Assembly: GCA_013306675.1 (NCBI GenBank)
Contig: JABLUY010000350.1
Coordinates: 1 to 28,896 of the forward strand
Length of the DNA stretch: 28,896 bases
Source: Thraustochytrium sp. TN22
Taxonomy: Eukaryota > Sar > Bigyra > Thraustochytrida > Thraustochytriidae
Direction: 5' to 3'
Positions 9,955 through 19,947 of this stretch are shown here, piece by piece. The notes beneath the pieces are model-generated. The model ran no database searches. It was not told where the DNA came from and worked only from the letters and a program-made list of their open reading frames with translations. A program made the position numbers and the translations under genes. The number at the start of each line of letters is the position of its first letter. The stretch's first letter is position 1.

Positions 9955-11146
9955 TCAGCTCGGCTTTTGCGCTGCGAGACGCTGCTTGAAGAGCGACACG
10001 CGCTTCGGCTTCTCCGGCTCCTTGTCAACAGCTGCAGGAGCAGCAGGAGCAGCAGGAGCAGGCTCGGTTGGTGCGGCGCCCAAGCGCTCGGTGACCTTGC
10101 CGGAGAAGGCATTTGACTTGGCCGCGTCGGGGAGTGGCGCCGCGGCGGATGCAGAGGCGCCGGGAGGTGGCGCCGCGACGGATGCAGAGGCGCCGAGAGC
10201 CATCGGCCCAGTCTCGGACTTCACGCCCGCCGCGCCGACACCACCTGCCTGCTCCCCGTGGCCGGCCTTTTGGAACAAGGTCGAATAGAATTCGTCGGGC
10301 GACATGAGCGCGTCGGCGTGGGACTGCAAGTCCTGCGCCTCGAGCTGCTCCGCGAGCGCCGCCTCGCTGTCAGGGTTCGCCTCGCTCTCTTCCAGCTCGC
10401 GGAAGCGCGCAAAGACGTTCTGCCACTGCGACTTGTCCTCCTCCGAGAATGGCTCAGCCTGCGCGGGCACTTGCGCCTGCGCTTGCGCTGCGGCAGCCTG
10501 CGCTATGGCCTGTGCGTCTCGCGACACCGCATCCGCGTCCTCTTCCGACAGGCGCAGCTCCACGAAGCCGTTCGCGTCACGGTGTTGATGCTGCTGCTGC
10601 TGCTGCTGATGCTGATGCTGCTGATGCTGATGCGGCTGCTGATGCTGAGTTTCTTGCGTCGAGAGCTGCACGCCCTTGTTGGGCAGCGGCGCGGGCTCTG
10701 GCGAACCACCACTCGAGACCCCAACGCCGCGCTCCCGCAGCAGAGCCTTGATTTGCTGCACGTCTTCCCTGACTTTGATCTTGCGACGCTCAAGCACGCC
10801 ACACGCCTGGAAGGCAGACATACGGGCCAGCAGCCCGCCTCCAAGGTTCACCATGACTTCATTGGTCCGCTCCAGCGTCCCGCGCGTGAAGGCCTTCTGT
10901 GCATAGACATCGGGGTCAGCTTCCTCGCAAGCCAGCATTGCAAAAGCCGCCCAAACCAGTCACACGTACCTTGCCCACTGGGATGACGACCTTGTGCTTG
11001 AGACTCTGCGGCACCGACGTCAGCGTCGCCTGCACGGCCTCCAAGTGCGAGTAGAGCTCCACGAGCTCCTGCGCCTGGTGCTCGAGCGCCTCGACGCTGT
11101 GCTGCTGCAGCGCCAGGGGCGCCGCGGGCGCGGGCGCCTCCGACAT
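9955..11146 (-). CDS. URI1: URI, unconventional prefoldin RPB5 interactor (two exons)
   Basis: Exon 1 is 10970-11146 and exon 2 is 9955-10896, giving 372 aa. URI (Bud27 in yeast) is the scaffold of the prefoldin-like part of the R2TP/PAQosome chaperone. It binds the polymerase subunit RPB5 and helps assemble RNA polymerases. The first 115 residues form an alpha-prefoldin fold: a coiled helix, the hairpin around IPVGKKAFTRG and LERTNEVMVNLGGG, and a second helix. The joined hairpin exists only after splicing, which supports the intron. A Gln/His-rich run (about 140-165), an acidic middle and Ala/Pro-rich segments follow. The C-terminus KRVSLFKQRL resembles the conserved basic URI box. It is shorter than human URI (535 aa). 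ATG at 11146 is preceded by GCGCC-type sequence and faces a divergent gene. Confidence 0.85.
10897..10969 (-). other. URI intron, 73 nt, GT-AG, phase 0
   Basis: On the minus strand exon 1 ends in GGC AAG, followed by donor GTACGTG. The acceptor is TATGCACAG before AAG GCC. Removing it joins two prefoldin beta-strands in frame. Reading through instead meets a TGA nine bases after the donor in frame +2, while the in-frame readthrough gives a 14-residue interruption in a conserved hairpin. Confidence 0.85.
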
Positions 11147-11472
11147 GGCGCGGCCAGCCCGCCGCCGCCGCCGCCGCCGCCGCTGTCGTTGTTCACGATC
11201 TGACCGAGATGCCGTGGCGAGCCGTGGCGATGGGCGCTGATCGTGCAGGGATGCGCGAGAACTCGCACAACACACTGGGGTGCGCGAATCGACAAATTGA
11301 CTGCGACCAGCAAAGCGTACTTTGCCGGCCTTTGCCGTGCAATGCATGCATCGCATCAAAGCGCCGTCCCCAGCGCCGCTCAGACGAAGCGCGCCGTGCC
11401 GCCTGCCCCGCCCCGCCGTGCCACGCCACGCTCGCGCTCGCTGTGCCGCACGCTCGCTCAAGACACAGCACC
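11147..11472. promoter_or_regulatory. Divergent promoter of URI and Sec14-GOLD genes
   Basis: A 326-bp region between the start codons of two oppositely directed genes. It holds a (GCC)n run (11159-11183, in the URI 5' leader), a palindrome TGCATGCA at 11343-11350, and a GC-box-like CCCCGCCCCGCC near 11406-11418. No TATA box is visible. Shared regulation of the two genes is an inference from position only. Confidence 0.6.
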
Positions 11473-12948
11473 ATGGCTTCCTTCCTGCGCCGCGTCAAGA
11501 GGCCCGGTTCGCTGCACGTGCAGGCGGACGGCGCCGCCAAGGAGGAGGAGGAGGAGGAGGAGGAGGGTCTCGGGCTGCACGGCGAGCTGGAGGAGTCCAA
11601 GGAGGAGCAGCTTGAGCCCGGCTCGGCGTCGGCCTCGGAAGCGCGGCGGCTCAGTGACAACGGAGCGGCGCTCGCCTCGCCGCGCACGCCAAGGCTCGCC
11701 GGCCCGTTGTCGCCACGCGGACGCAAGAAGCCGAGCGATGAGCTCATGGACCTGGCGTGCTTCAACGCAGCGCAGCTCGAGGCCATCGCGGCCATGCGCG
11801 AACGCTGTGCGGCCTTCATGGACCCCGATCAGACCCGCGAGGAGGTGGTGGGCGATGGCCGCCTGCTCCGCTTCCTGCGCGGTCACAAGTTCGACCTCGA
11901 CACGGCCTGCAAGATGTACGAGGCCATGCTGCGTTGGCGTCAGGAGGAGGACGTCGACGCCATCCGCGACGCCATTGTCGAGGGCAACTTGCAGCCGTGC
12001 GACTTTCCTCACCATGGCCGCGTGGTGCGCGCCTTCCCAATCCACCTCACTCACGGCCAGGACCGCGATGGCCTTCCTGTCCAGATCGAGCTGCTCGGCC
12101 GCATCGACCCCAAGTGCCTCCTGAGTAGCTTCGACGAGAGTGAGTTCATGCGCCACCACATCTACAGCATGGAGTACACCTCACTGCTCCTTGAGAAGCT
12201 CACCAGGGAGCGCGGCAGCCTCGTGCGCACCACGCTCATCCTCGACTTGGCGGGCCTCAGCATGACGCACACGCGCAAGGGCGCGCTCGACCTCTTCCGC
12301 AAGGCCATCAAGCTCACCCAGGACTACTATCCGGAGTGCATGCAGCGCTGCTTCATCGTCAACGCGCCCAAGGTCTTCTCCATGCTCTGGCAGGTCATCA
12401 AGCCGCTCCTTGCGGAGCGCACCGTCAACAAAGTGCAGGTCCTTGGTCCGTCCTTCCAGACCGCCCTGCTCAAGTCCATCCCGCCAGAGAGCCTGCCGGC
12501 TTCGCTGGGCGGCACGCGGGCCGACGAGTGGCCTCTCGTCTTTGACAAAGCGCCAGCCGAGCGCTTCGACGACGACTACAAGCAGCTCACCGTCGCCAAG
12601 GGCGAGGTGCACACGCTCACCATTGACGTTGCTTCGGGTTCCTTCGTTGTCTGGGGCTTTTACGTGCACGCCGGCGACCTAACCTTCGAGATGGACTTTT
12701 CACATCACGCCCAGACTCAAGCTCAGGCGGCTGACGCTCTGAGCCGCCCGGGCAAGGTGGAGTCCCTTGGTGGCTCCTTTGAGGCCCCTGGCGCAGGGAC
12801 GCTGACGCTACGCTTCGACAACGGGGCGTCCTGGATCAAGGCCAAGAGCGTCGCCTACTACGTCTGCGTGGCCCCCCTCGCAGAACGTCACGCGGTGGAT
12901 AGCCCGCGCCACGGCCAGCTGCGCTCTTTCTTCGCAGACGCCAACTGA
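11473..12948 (+). CDS. Sec14 (CRAL-TRIO) and GOLD domain protein, patellin-like
   Basis: A 491-aa, single-exon protein. Sec14 domains bind and exchange phosphoinositides or other lipids between membranes. GOLD domains are beta-sandwiches found in Golgi and secretory proteins, and plant patellins have the same Sec14-GOLD order. The acidic N-terminus carries eight consecutive Glu (24-31, a GAG repeat) and Ser/Pro sites such as SPRTPR. A CRAL-TRIO N-terminal helical region follows (about 98-165, with RLLRFLRGHKFD), then the lipid-binding lobe (about 175-345, with DLAGLSM, YYPECMQRCFIVNAP and a ending SLGG). GOLD covers about 365-470 (WGFYVHAGDLTFEM, FDNGASWIKAKSVAYYV). ATG at 11473 sits in a strong CACCATGG context; the frame is open further upstream, but into the divergent promoter. 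Metazoan SEC14L proteins share the order too, so no symbol is given. Confidence 0.92.
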   Translation: MASFLRRVKRPGSLHVQADGAAKEEEEEEEEGLGLHGELEESKEEQLEPGSASASEARRLSDNGAALASPRTPRLAGPLSPRGRKKPSDELMDLACFNAAQLEAIAAMRERCAAFMDPDQTREEVVGDGRLLRFLRGHKFDLDTACKMYEAMLRWRQEEDVDAIRDAIVEGNLQPCDFPHHGRVVRAFPIHLTHGQDRDGLPVQIELLGRIDPKCLLSSFDESEFMRHHIYSMEYTSLLLEKLTRERGSLVRTTLILDLAGLSMTHTRKGALDLFRKAIKLTQDYYPECMQRCFIVNAPKVFSMLWQVIKPLLAERTVNKVQVLGPSFQTALLKSIPPESLPASLGGTRADEWPLVFDKAPAERFDDDYKQLTVAKGEVHTLTIDVASGSFVVWGFYVHAGDLTFEMDFSHHAQTQAQAADALSRPGKVESLGGSFEAPGAGTLTLRFDNGASWIKAKSVAYYVCVAPLAERHAVDSPRHGQLRSFFADAN

Positions 12949-13282
12949 GAAGCTCAGTGTGTTTTCAAATACCTTACGTTTCGCTCTCTGCTGATGTCCC
13001 GTTTCAACGAGCGCTTGGGCGGCGCGCGCGCTGAGTACATGCTTCCCTTCCCAGCCTGCGTAGCGCTGCCTCATCCGCGTGGCACCATGCTGTGGACGAG
13101 ATGCGGCGCGCACATCTGTGCAAGCCCTCTTTGTTGGAGAGCTAGATTTTGCTCCCTGCAGACGACGCGTGCTGGACAATAACGTTACGTGCGTGCGCAG
13201 TCTCTTCAGTCCCCAACCTTGCGTAGCATCAGGTCTTACAGAGTATTGCATCCAACCTTCTTTGCTGACACCATCTGACTAC
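12949..13282. other. Convergent 3' spacer
   Basis: 334 bp between the stop codons of the Sec14-GOLD gene (+) and the coiled-coil gene (-). It must hold both 3' UTRs. I see no gene, no clear poly(A) signal and no repeat in it. Confidence 0.6.
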
Positions 13283-13640
13283 TTACAGGCTCGCAATAAT
13301 ACGATTGAGCTGAGCCACCTTGACGTTCATGGCCTGCTCATGCTCGTGGGTGATGCGCATAATACGCTCGCTGGCCTGCGCGCGCTCACGCCCAAAGCGC
13401 TGGTCCAGACGGCTGCGCTCCTTGGCCGACTTGGTCTTGAGCAGGAGCGCCTCGCGCCGCCGCTCGTTGGCCTGCTCCTCCTCAAGGACACTGAGCAGGT
13501 GCATATTCTGTTGCCGCTTCATCGCGCGAATCTCTTCCTCGAGTCGCGTGCGCGGGTCCTGTGGCGGCTTTTTGGTGGCTCCCCCCGGAGCCTTGCTGCC
13601 ACTGTCGCGCCTCTGCGGATGCTGCTGTACTTGTCTGGAC

Positions 13641-13672
<32 letters not shown>

Positions 13673-15556
13673 CTTCTTTCGCTTCCCGCTGTCGGCGCTG
13701 AGAACGCGCTGGTGACTTTTCATGACGGCGACCTTGCCACCGCTGCTTTCCGCCTCCGGTCTCGGAAACCTTGGCTCTCGTGGTGGCGACGGCGCCGGCC
13801 TGAGCGACGCCGGCGCCGCTGACGCCGGTCGAGGCGGTGCCGGCTTGGCCGACAAGGGTCGCCCGGCGACGCCACCGTGCGTCGGCGTCCGCGATGAGTT
13901 CACGTGTGGAAGCGTGTCCCGCGAGGCGGCGGGCCCCGCAGGGCCAGCAAGGCCCGAGGACGACTTGGGCGAGGCGCTCTGGTTCAGGTCAAGCGAGAGC
14001 CCCATGTTGCGCAGCGCCTTGGGCACGGCGAAATTGCCCGTCGTGCGCATCTGGTCGAAGGCCGTGACGATGGCCTTCTTCTGCTTGTCTGCCGTGAGGC
14101 GCTGAGCCTTGCGCATTTCGATGAGCTTCTCGCGCTGCTCCTTGATCTTGGCCGCGCGCGCGTTCTCGCGCTTGATCTTGTTCATGATGTGCGCGCGCTT
14201 GTACTCTTCCATGCGGCGCTTGCGCTCGATAAGCTCCAGGCGATCCTGCTCCCGCAGGCGTGCCAGCTCCTCCTGAACCGCATTCGTGGTCCGGTCGCGG
14301 TTGGCACGCGCTGCGGCGGCGTCTTCCTTCTGCCTGCGCTTGCGGAAGATGGCCGCGCACTTGGCGCGCTGGGCACGCATCATCTGCTCGTACGCGTGCT
14401 TGCGAGCCTCGTCGCGATCGCGCGACTCGCGCGCCCTTTGCCGCGAATCCAGTTCCTGCGCCAAGGCGCGCTCGTGAAGGCGGCGCGCAATCTGCGCCTC
14501 GAGATCCTCGGCGCGGCGCCGCCGCTCCTCCGCGACCTGCTCCATCTGCTGACGCGTGCGCGCGATGGCCTCTGCCTTTTCGGTGGCGCGCTGCTGCGCC
14601 TCCTGGCGCTCGTGCTCGCGCGCCTCGTCGAAGGCGCGCTGTCTTGCTGCCGCCAGCTCTTGCCTCCGCTCGAACTCGGCGCGCTGCTCCTCGAGGAGGC
14701 GCTCCTGGTTGCGCATCGCGGCGCCCACGCGGTCGGCCTGCCGCCGTTGCTTCGCCTCGTGCTCCTGCGCCGACTCCGCGCGCTTTTGCTCCAGCGCTGC
14801 CTCGCGCTCCTCCTGCTTGCGGTCCATGGCCGCCTTCTTGCGGAGGAGTTCGCGCTGCTGCGCCTCGAAGATGGCCCGCGTCTCGGCTTGCCGCTTGCGC
14901 TGCCGCTCCGCCTGCTCCTTCTCACGTCGTCGCGCTTCCTTGCGCCGCTCCTTCTCGCGCCTTTGCTCCGTCTCGGCCTGCAGCTTCGCGGCCTTGGCCT
15001 CCTTGGCCATGAGCAGCCGCAGCTGCCGCGCATCCTCCCGCTCCTGCTCCATCTTCTCGTGTTCCTTCTGCGCGCGCCGCTCCTCCTCGCGCGCCGCTGC
15101 CTCGCGCTGCCGCTCTTCGCGCTGCCGCTTTGCGTCCGCCTCACGTTTCATCTTGGCCTCATTCTCCTTGAACTGTTCTGCCTGCCGCAGCTCGTAGGCC
15201 AGCAACTGCTCAATGTCCTGCTTCTGCCGCTCCTTGAGCCGCTCCAGCTGCGCCTGCTCCTTCGCTAGCAACGCCGCCTGCCTGTCCTCTTCCTCGCCCT
15301 CCGCGTCCGCGCTAGCCTGCGCCATGGCGCGCGCACGCGCGCGCATTGCGCGCTCGTGCTCGATGGCCGCTTGTGCCTCTTGCACGATGCGCGTCTTTTC
15401 TGCCACTTTGCGCGCATGGTGCTCGTACCGCACCTGCTGTACTGCTTCGTCCAGACCCTCCTCCGCGAACGACGCCAGCGACCGCGGCTCCAGCTCCTCC
15501 ACGAGGATGCCGCTGCGCGCGCAAGCCTGCGCCCAGGTCCCTTTGCCCTCCGCCAT
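13283..15556 (-). CDS. Long charged coiled-coil protein, unassigned
   Basis: A 757-aa open frame with strong bias to Glu, Arg, Lys, Gln and Ala. I do not recognise a named family. A short non-helical N-terminus (1-35, with WAQACARSGI) is followed by an almost unbroken helix (about 38-495) of the trichohyalin-like type. A conserved-looking segment FDQMRTTGNFAVPKAL sits near 497-515. A Ser/Pro/Ala-rich disordered linker (about 520-625) contains SAKPAPPRPAS-type basic-proline sequence, and a Gln run encoded by CAG follows KRKKK (about 625-640). The last 90 residues are helical again. Such layouts are common in ciliary, basal-body and microtubule-associated proteins, which is an inference only. 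ATG at 15556 is the first in frame before the divergent spacer. The stop codon lies inside a good 5' splice-site match, so a further 3' exon is possible. Confidence 0.8.
13637..13668. repeat. CTG/CAG microsatellite in coiled-coil gene
   Basis: About ten CTG triplets on the plus strand. They read as CAG on the coding strand and encode the poly-Gln run of the 757-aa coiled-coil protein. Confidence 0.95.
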
Positions 15557-16570
15557 CCTCGCGGCCAGCGCGCCACCAAACTCCTAGCTTGGCCAAAACT
15601 ACGACCTCCGCGTGCGCCTGCTCGTCGCTCTCGCGCACCCGCGCGCCGGCCCCCGCGCGAGCGCCTTGCAGCGCGCAGCGCGTGAGCTCGACTGACTTCA
15701 AGTTCTTGCTTGCTCAGGCTCGCTTGCTCATCCGAGTCGCGCACCGAAAAGCGAACCTCAGGTACACACCATTCTCTGATAGTGACGGCTAAAGTCGTGA
15801 TTTGGCTCGTTCGCCGCGCGAAGTTCAAAGCTACAGCGGCTGCTCGCGCGAGTGATTGAGGGCGGGGGTCCGGATCTCGGGCAAGCTCGGGCAGGAAAAA
15901 GAGGGAACCACGCGGCGCGGCGCGGCGGTGGGCCCGGCCCCGCCAAGGTCCGAGGGCTGAGCGGCGACCCTCGGCGGCGGCACGTGACCGGGTAACGGAC
16001 CTTTGATGGAGCGCGCGTGCCGTGATTGGCACCAGGGTAACTAACATGCATGCAATGTCAACTTCGCTGAGGTCGAAGAAGAAGGGCCACTGTTGCGGCA
16101 TGGTGCGGTGCGGGAACTGGAGGCCACGTGCGCAAGCGTCAATGGCTGAGAACGCTGTGAGCGCAACCACGCCGAGAGCACAACGTAGTGAACGCAGCAC
16201 TATGAGCGCACTGCTGCAAACGCACGGAAAGGGCCGCAAGAAGAAGCGTCTTTGTGTCATGCGAATCCCGATGTTGGATCGAAGCGACTCGCTGCAGCGC
16301 TCGCAGAGATGACATCATGTGAGTCCCCGCAGAGCTCAAGGCTCTCCCGCCTTGCCAACGTATGCTCGGTGCTTCGCGTTTGCCCGTCTTCACCCAGCGC
16401 TCGCGGCGTAGACTCCCGTGGCATCGCCAAGGTAGTAGCTGGCTAGTAGACATCCGCCTGGATGCCAGGCGCGTTCCGTAGGTGGGCTCGACTGTGAAGC
16501 ACGAGAGAGTAGGGGCAGAGGACTCGGAGGGAGGCAAAGCAGACCAAAACGGCGGCGGGCGCGCGCAGCG
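15557..16570. promoter_or_regulatory. Divergent spacer upstream of coiled-coil and GPN2 genes
   Basis: A 1.0-kb region between opposite start codons, with no supported gene. It carries a CTTGCTTGCTC-type stretch near 15706-15730 similar to the left-edge repeat, a CCAAT box on the minus strand near 16023-16028, the palindrome TGCATGCA at 16047-16054, and a GC-rich block around 15900-15980. Open frames crossing it on the minus strand are out of frame with the coiled-coil gene and show no domain. Confidence 0.5.
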
Positions 16571-17768
16571 ATGGAGCGCGAGGTGGCGGACGACGAGCGC
16601 CTGGCGTGGGGCCAGGTGCTCGTCGGCCCGCCGGGCTCCGGCAAGAGCACGTACTGCCGCGGCATGCAGGAGTTTCTGCGCGGCCTCGATCGGTAGGTTG
16701 CGCGAGCGCTCCGGAGCGCCACGCAAGGCTCGCTGGCGCGGCGCGGCGCTGCGCGGCGCGAGCAGCGCGAGCAGCGCGAGCGGCGAAGGGGGCACGAGCT
16801 CGAGCGGCAAGGCGAAGGGCTGACGCATGGACTGACGAACGCGATGTGGCTGCTGGCTGCACAGCGATGTCATGGTGGTGAACCTAGACCCGGCCAACGA
16901 GGACGTCTCGTACGAGACGGTGGCTGACATTGGGGCGCTGATCCGGCTGGAGGACGCCATGGAGGAGCTCGGGCTGGGGCCCAACGGCGGTATCATTTAC
17001 TGCCTCGAGTTCCTCGAAGCGAACGTTGACTGGCTGCTGGACATCTTGCGCAAGGCGATGCGCGGCAAATCGCGGCCCTACTTTCTCTTCGACCTGCCGG
17101 GTCAGGTGGAGATCTCGACGCACCACGAGGCGCTACGTAACGTGATGAGTCGCCTGATCAAGGAGCTCGACCTGCGTCTGACCGCAGTACACCTGATCGA
17201 CGCGTACCATTGCTCGGACCCGAGCAAGTACGTGGCGGCGGTTTTCCTGGCCTTGTCAGCGATGCTACGTCTGGAGATGCCACACGTCAACGTGCTGTCC
17301 AAGGTGGACCTGGTCGAGACGTACGGCGCGCTGGACTTTGGTCTCGAATATTACGCGACGGCGCAGGACCTGGACCACCTCCTGCCGCTCATCGAGCACG
17401 GGCCAGGCAAGAAGAAGCAAGCGGCAGTGGCGGCGGCGGCGGCGACGACGACGACGACGGAGGACGATGTGCAGGACGGGGCGTCGGAGGCGGCGAGCTC
17501 CTCGACGCAGTTGCAGGCGACGTCCGCTTTCGAACGCCGCTTCCGCGACCTGAACGAGGCGCTCGTGGGCCTCATCGATCAGTACAGTCTCGTGGCCTTC
17601 CACCCGCTCAACATTCAGGACCGCATGAATATCGCGCGGCTCGTCAAGCACATTGACAAGACCAATGGCTTCCATGAGAGCATGACGAACGAGGAGCTCT
17701 CTGTCTTCGATAATCTCGCCCCGGTCGACTACCAGGACCTGCAGGAGCAGTACTTTGCCCAGCCCTGA
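16571..17768 (+). CDS. GPN2: GPN-loop GTPase 2 (two exons)
   Basis: Exon 1 is 16571-16692 and exon 2 is 16865-17768, giving 341 aa. GPN GTPases help assemble RNA polymerase II and III and move them into the nucleus; GPN2 works with GPN1 and GPN3. The P-loop GPPGSGKST (19-27) is in exon 1. Exon 2 begins with [11 protein letters not shown] and carries the diagnostic GPN motif (79-81 in GLGPNGG), the DLPGQVE switch segment (about 117-123), HLIDA and the base-recognition loop SKVD (186-189). The C-terminal region [11 protein letters not shown] is typical. Human GPN2 has 310 aa; the extra length is largely an Ala/Thr/acidic insert (about 219-245) encoded by GCG and ACG triplet repeats. [10 protein letters not shown] and YCLEFLEAN favour GPN2 over GPN1 or GPN3. 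The start ATG at 16571 lies 18 codons before the P-loop, as usual. Confidence 0.93.
16693..16864 (+). other. GPN2 intron, 172 nt, GT-AG, phase 2
   Basis: The donor is CG|GTAGGT at 16693 and the acceptor is GCTGCACAG|C at 16864. The split codon becomes CGC (Arg 41), joining GLDR to [11 protein letters not shown]. The intron includes a 9-bp tandem repeat GCGCGAGCA, three units at 16756-16782. Confidence 0.9.
17428..17466. repeat. GCG/ACG triplet repeats in GPN2
   Basis: A GGC/GCG run passes into a GAC/ACG run in the GPN2 coding sequence. In the GPN2 frame they encode Ala then Thr, making most of a lineage-specific surface insert. Confidence 0.85.
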
Positions 17769-18191
17769 CGTGAAGGAAGGTCTCCTCGTGTCTGCGTTGG
17801 CCACAATGGCCACACCCGTGACAGTTCGTACGATACATGACAAAAAGCTAGTGGTAGAGTAAGGTTCAAGTTCCTCCTGGTGAAGGAGACGAGATGTCTG
17901 TGCTGGGTCCGCACCCGAAAGTCCGTCCTGTGGCTGATGTGAATCGGTTACTGCTGGCCGCCGTGGCTGATGCGAATAAGGTGCAGCCTCGTGGCGCGCC
18001 GGCGCGGTCAGTGCGGGCGCCCCGGCCCTCGAGCGGCCTGGCAGTGACTGGCAAAAATGGAAAACCGTTCGCCGGGAATCGCCGCGACGTCGTTGCGTTG
18101 ACCAGAGCAAACCTCAACTCAGCTCGCCTGCAGTCCGAGTCGCAGCGCTCGTGCGCGCGCGAGAGAGAGCGGGACTCGGAGAGAGAGAGGC
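17769..18191. other. GPN2 3' UTR and promoter of next gene
   Basis: A 423-bp spacer between two plus-strand genes. The last 40 bases before the ATG at 18192 are GA-rich (GAGAGAGAGCGGGACTCGGA type). No gene, tRNA or clear poly(A) signal was seen. An open plus-strand frame through it lacks protein character. Confidence 0.5.
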
Positions 18192-19760
18192 ATGAGCATG
18201 CGATCGCAGCGGCCGCGCGCGCCGCCCGCGCCGCCGGCGCCGCCGCAAGCCGGGCGGCGGTCGTCCCGCGCGAGCTCCGAGAGCAGCGGCGCCACCTCGA
18301 CTGGGACGCATCAGCAGCGGCATGCGCGGCACGGGTCGCGCGAGGCGGCGGCCCGGGCCGCCGCGGCGGACGCCGGGTACGTGGAGGCGCTGCGCGAGCA
18401 GATCTCGTACCTGGAGATGGAGTGCTCGGTGCTAAAGAGCTCGAGGGGGCTGCAGCAGCAGCAACAGCAGCACATGGGCGGCGGCAGCGGCAAGGCGCTC
18501 TCGGTGGTCTCGACGCGGTCCTCGTGCGTGGACAACTCGCTGTCGGAGCTGACGGAGCGGTGCCGGCAGCTGGAGGCGGAGCACCGCGCGGAGATTGACC
18601 AGCGCGACCTGGAGCACGAGGAACTGCTACGCGAGATCTCAGACTTGCGCACCGAGGTGGAGCGCCGAAAGGAGGAGCACCGCCTGCTGCGCGCGCGCGC
18701 CGAGGAGGTGGCCGGCGAGCGCGCTGCTGGCCTGGAGCGCGAGTGCGCACGGCTCGCCGAGGAGGCCGTGGCGCAGCAGAGCGCCCGCGAGCGCCTCGAA
18801 GCGGCGCTGGACGCGCAGGCGCGCGCCGAGGAGGCGCTCTTGGGCGAGCGCGCACAGCGCGAGGCGACGCAGACGCGGCTTGAGCAGCGCGTGCGTGAGC
18901 TGGAAGGCCTCTTTGCCGGCGCGGCGGCTCGCGTGCAGGAGCTGGAGGGCTCCTGTGGCGTGGATCGCGTGCGACTGGCCGAGCTGGAAGCCAAGCACGG
19001 GAGCTTCGCCGAGGACACGGCCGCACTCCGCACGCGCACTGAGGCGGCCGAGGAAACCGCCAAGCAACTGCGTGCAGAGCTCGCGCGCACGCGAAGCCAC
19101 CTGCAAAAGGCGCAGGAGCGCATGGACGGGCTTGTGGAGGAGAATGACCAGCTCGTGGAGGCCAATGCCGACCTGCACGAGCGCGTGCGCCAGCTCCAGC
19201 ACCAGCTCAGCGGGTCGGCCGGCCGTGAGGCGGAAGCCACGGAGCGCGCTGAGGCCGCGCTGCGCCAGGCCGCTACGCAGCAGATCCAGCACGAGTCCAT
19301 GCAGCAGGCGCTGGCCCGCGCACAAGCCTTCCAGGAGGCCGAGGGCGCCCGCCACGCACGAGACGCCGAGGCGCACGCCGAGGCGCGTGCGCGCGTCGAC
19401 GTCCTGGAGGCCACCGTGCGCACGTTGCGCCAGGCCAAGGAGGACGCCACGGCACAGCGCCGGCGCACGGAGGAGCACATGGCGCAGCTCGTTGCGCAAA
19501 ACGCCTCGCTCAAGGCCGACCTGGACGCTGCGCGCGCCGAGACACGCGCGGCCGAGGCGCGCGCCCTCAAGGCGGACCAGGACCGCGTATGGGCACAGCA
19601 GGCCTCCGAGGCGTCCACGCGGACCTCGCGTCAGACCGACATGCGCATCGACCAGCTGCAGTCCATGATGCAGTCCCAGCTCGCTGCCACCTTTGAGACC
19701 TTTCTCAAGCAGCAGTCGGCAAATCCGCATAGCCAGGTTGAGGGCAAGGAGGTTCTCTGA
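18192..19760 (+). CDS. Coiled-coil protein, unassigned
   Basis: A 522-aa single-exon protein without a recognised family. The first 60 residues are basic and Pro/Ser-rich (disordered; RPRAPPAPPAPP). From about residue 63 (YVEALREQISYLEMECSVLK) to about 490 the sequence is a heptad-rich coiled coil with Leu, Glu, Arg and Ala, interrupted by a short Gln run (about 85-95, QQQQQQ) and a Gly/Ser patch. The C-terminus MRIDQLQSMMQSQLAATFETFLKQQS is a distinct helix that could be a targeting or oligomerisation element. The pattern fits a centrosomal, ciliary or Golgin-like tether, but this is inference from composition alone. ATG at 18192 is followed by a second in-frame ATG two codons later. It ends in a convergent arrangement with the LRR gene. 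Confidence 0.8.
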   Translation: MSMRSQRPRAPPAPPAPPQAGRRSSRASSESSGATSTGTHQQRHARHGSREAAARAAAADAGYVEALREQISYLEMECSVLKSSRGLQQQQQQHMGGGSGKALSVVSTRSSCVDNSLSELTERCRQLEAEHRAEIDQRDLEHEELLREISDLRTEVERRKEEHRLLRARAEEVAGERAAGLERECARLAEEAVAQQSARERLEAALDAQARAEEALLGERAQREATQTRLEQRVRELEGLFAGAAARVQELEGSCGVDRVRLAELEAKHGSFAEDTAALRTRTEAAEETAKQLRAELARTRSHLQKAQERMDGLVEENDQLVEANADLHERVRQLQHQLSGSAGREAEATERAEAALRQAATQQIQHESMQQALARAQAFQEAEGARHARDAEAHAEARARVDVLEATVRTLRQAKEDATAQRRRTEEHMAQLVAQNASLKADLDAARAETRAAEARALKADQDRVWAQQASEASTRTSRQTDMRIDQLQSMMQSQLAATFETFLKQQSANPHSQVEGKEVL

Positions 19761-19855
19761 AGGCCAGCTAGCTAGTAACTTAGAGGAGACTCGATTGATG
19801 TAATTGCAAGGTGGTATGAAGGAATTGGTCTTGAGAGAACGAGCAAACACCGCGG

Positions 19856-19894
<39 letters not shown>

Positions 19895-19895
19895 T

Positions 19896-19947
<52 letters not shown>
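19761..19947. other. Convergent 3' spacer dominated by ATC repeat
   Basis: Only 187 bp separate the stop codons of the coiled-coil gene (+) and the LRR gene (-), and half is microsatellite. The 3' UTRs of the two genes must be very short or overlap. Confidence 0.7.

Noticed and set aside
13904-15268. Long plus-strand open frame opposite the 757-aa coiled-coil gene
   Set aside because: It is the antisense mirror of a Glu/Arg/Lys-rich gene and gives a Leu/Ala/Arg-rich product without any domain.
15265-16260. 331-aa minus-strand frame across the coiled-coil start and the divergent spacer
   Set aside because: It is out of frame with the well-supported coiled-coil protein and has no recognisable family.
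17855-17885. Possible tRNA T-arm (GGTTCAAGTTCC)
   Set aside because: No cloverleaf partner sequences are present.
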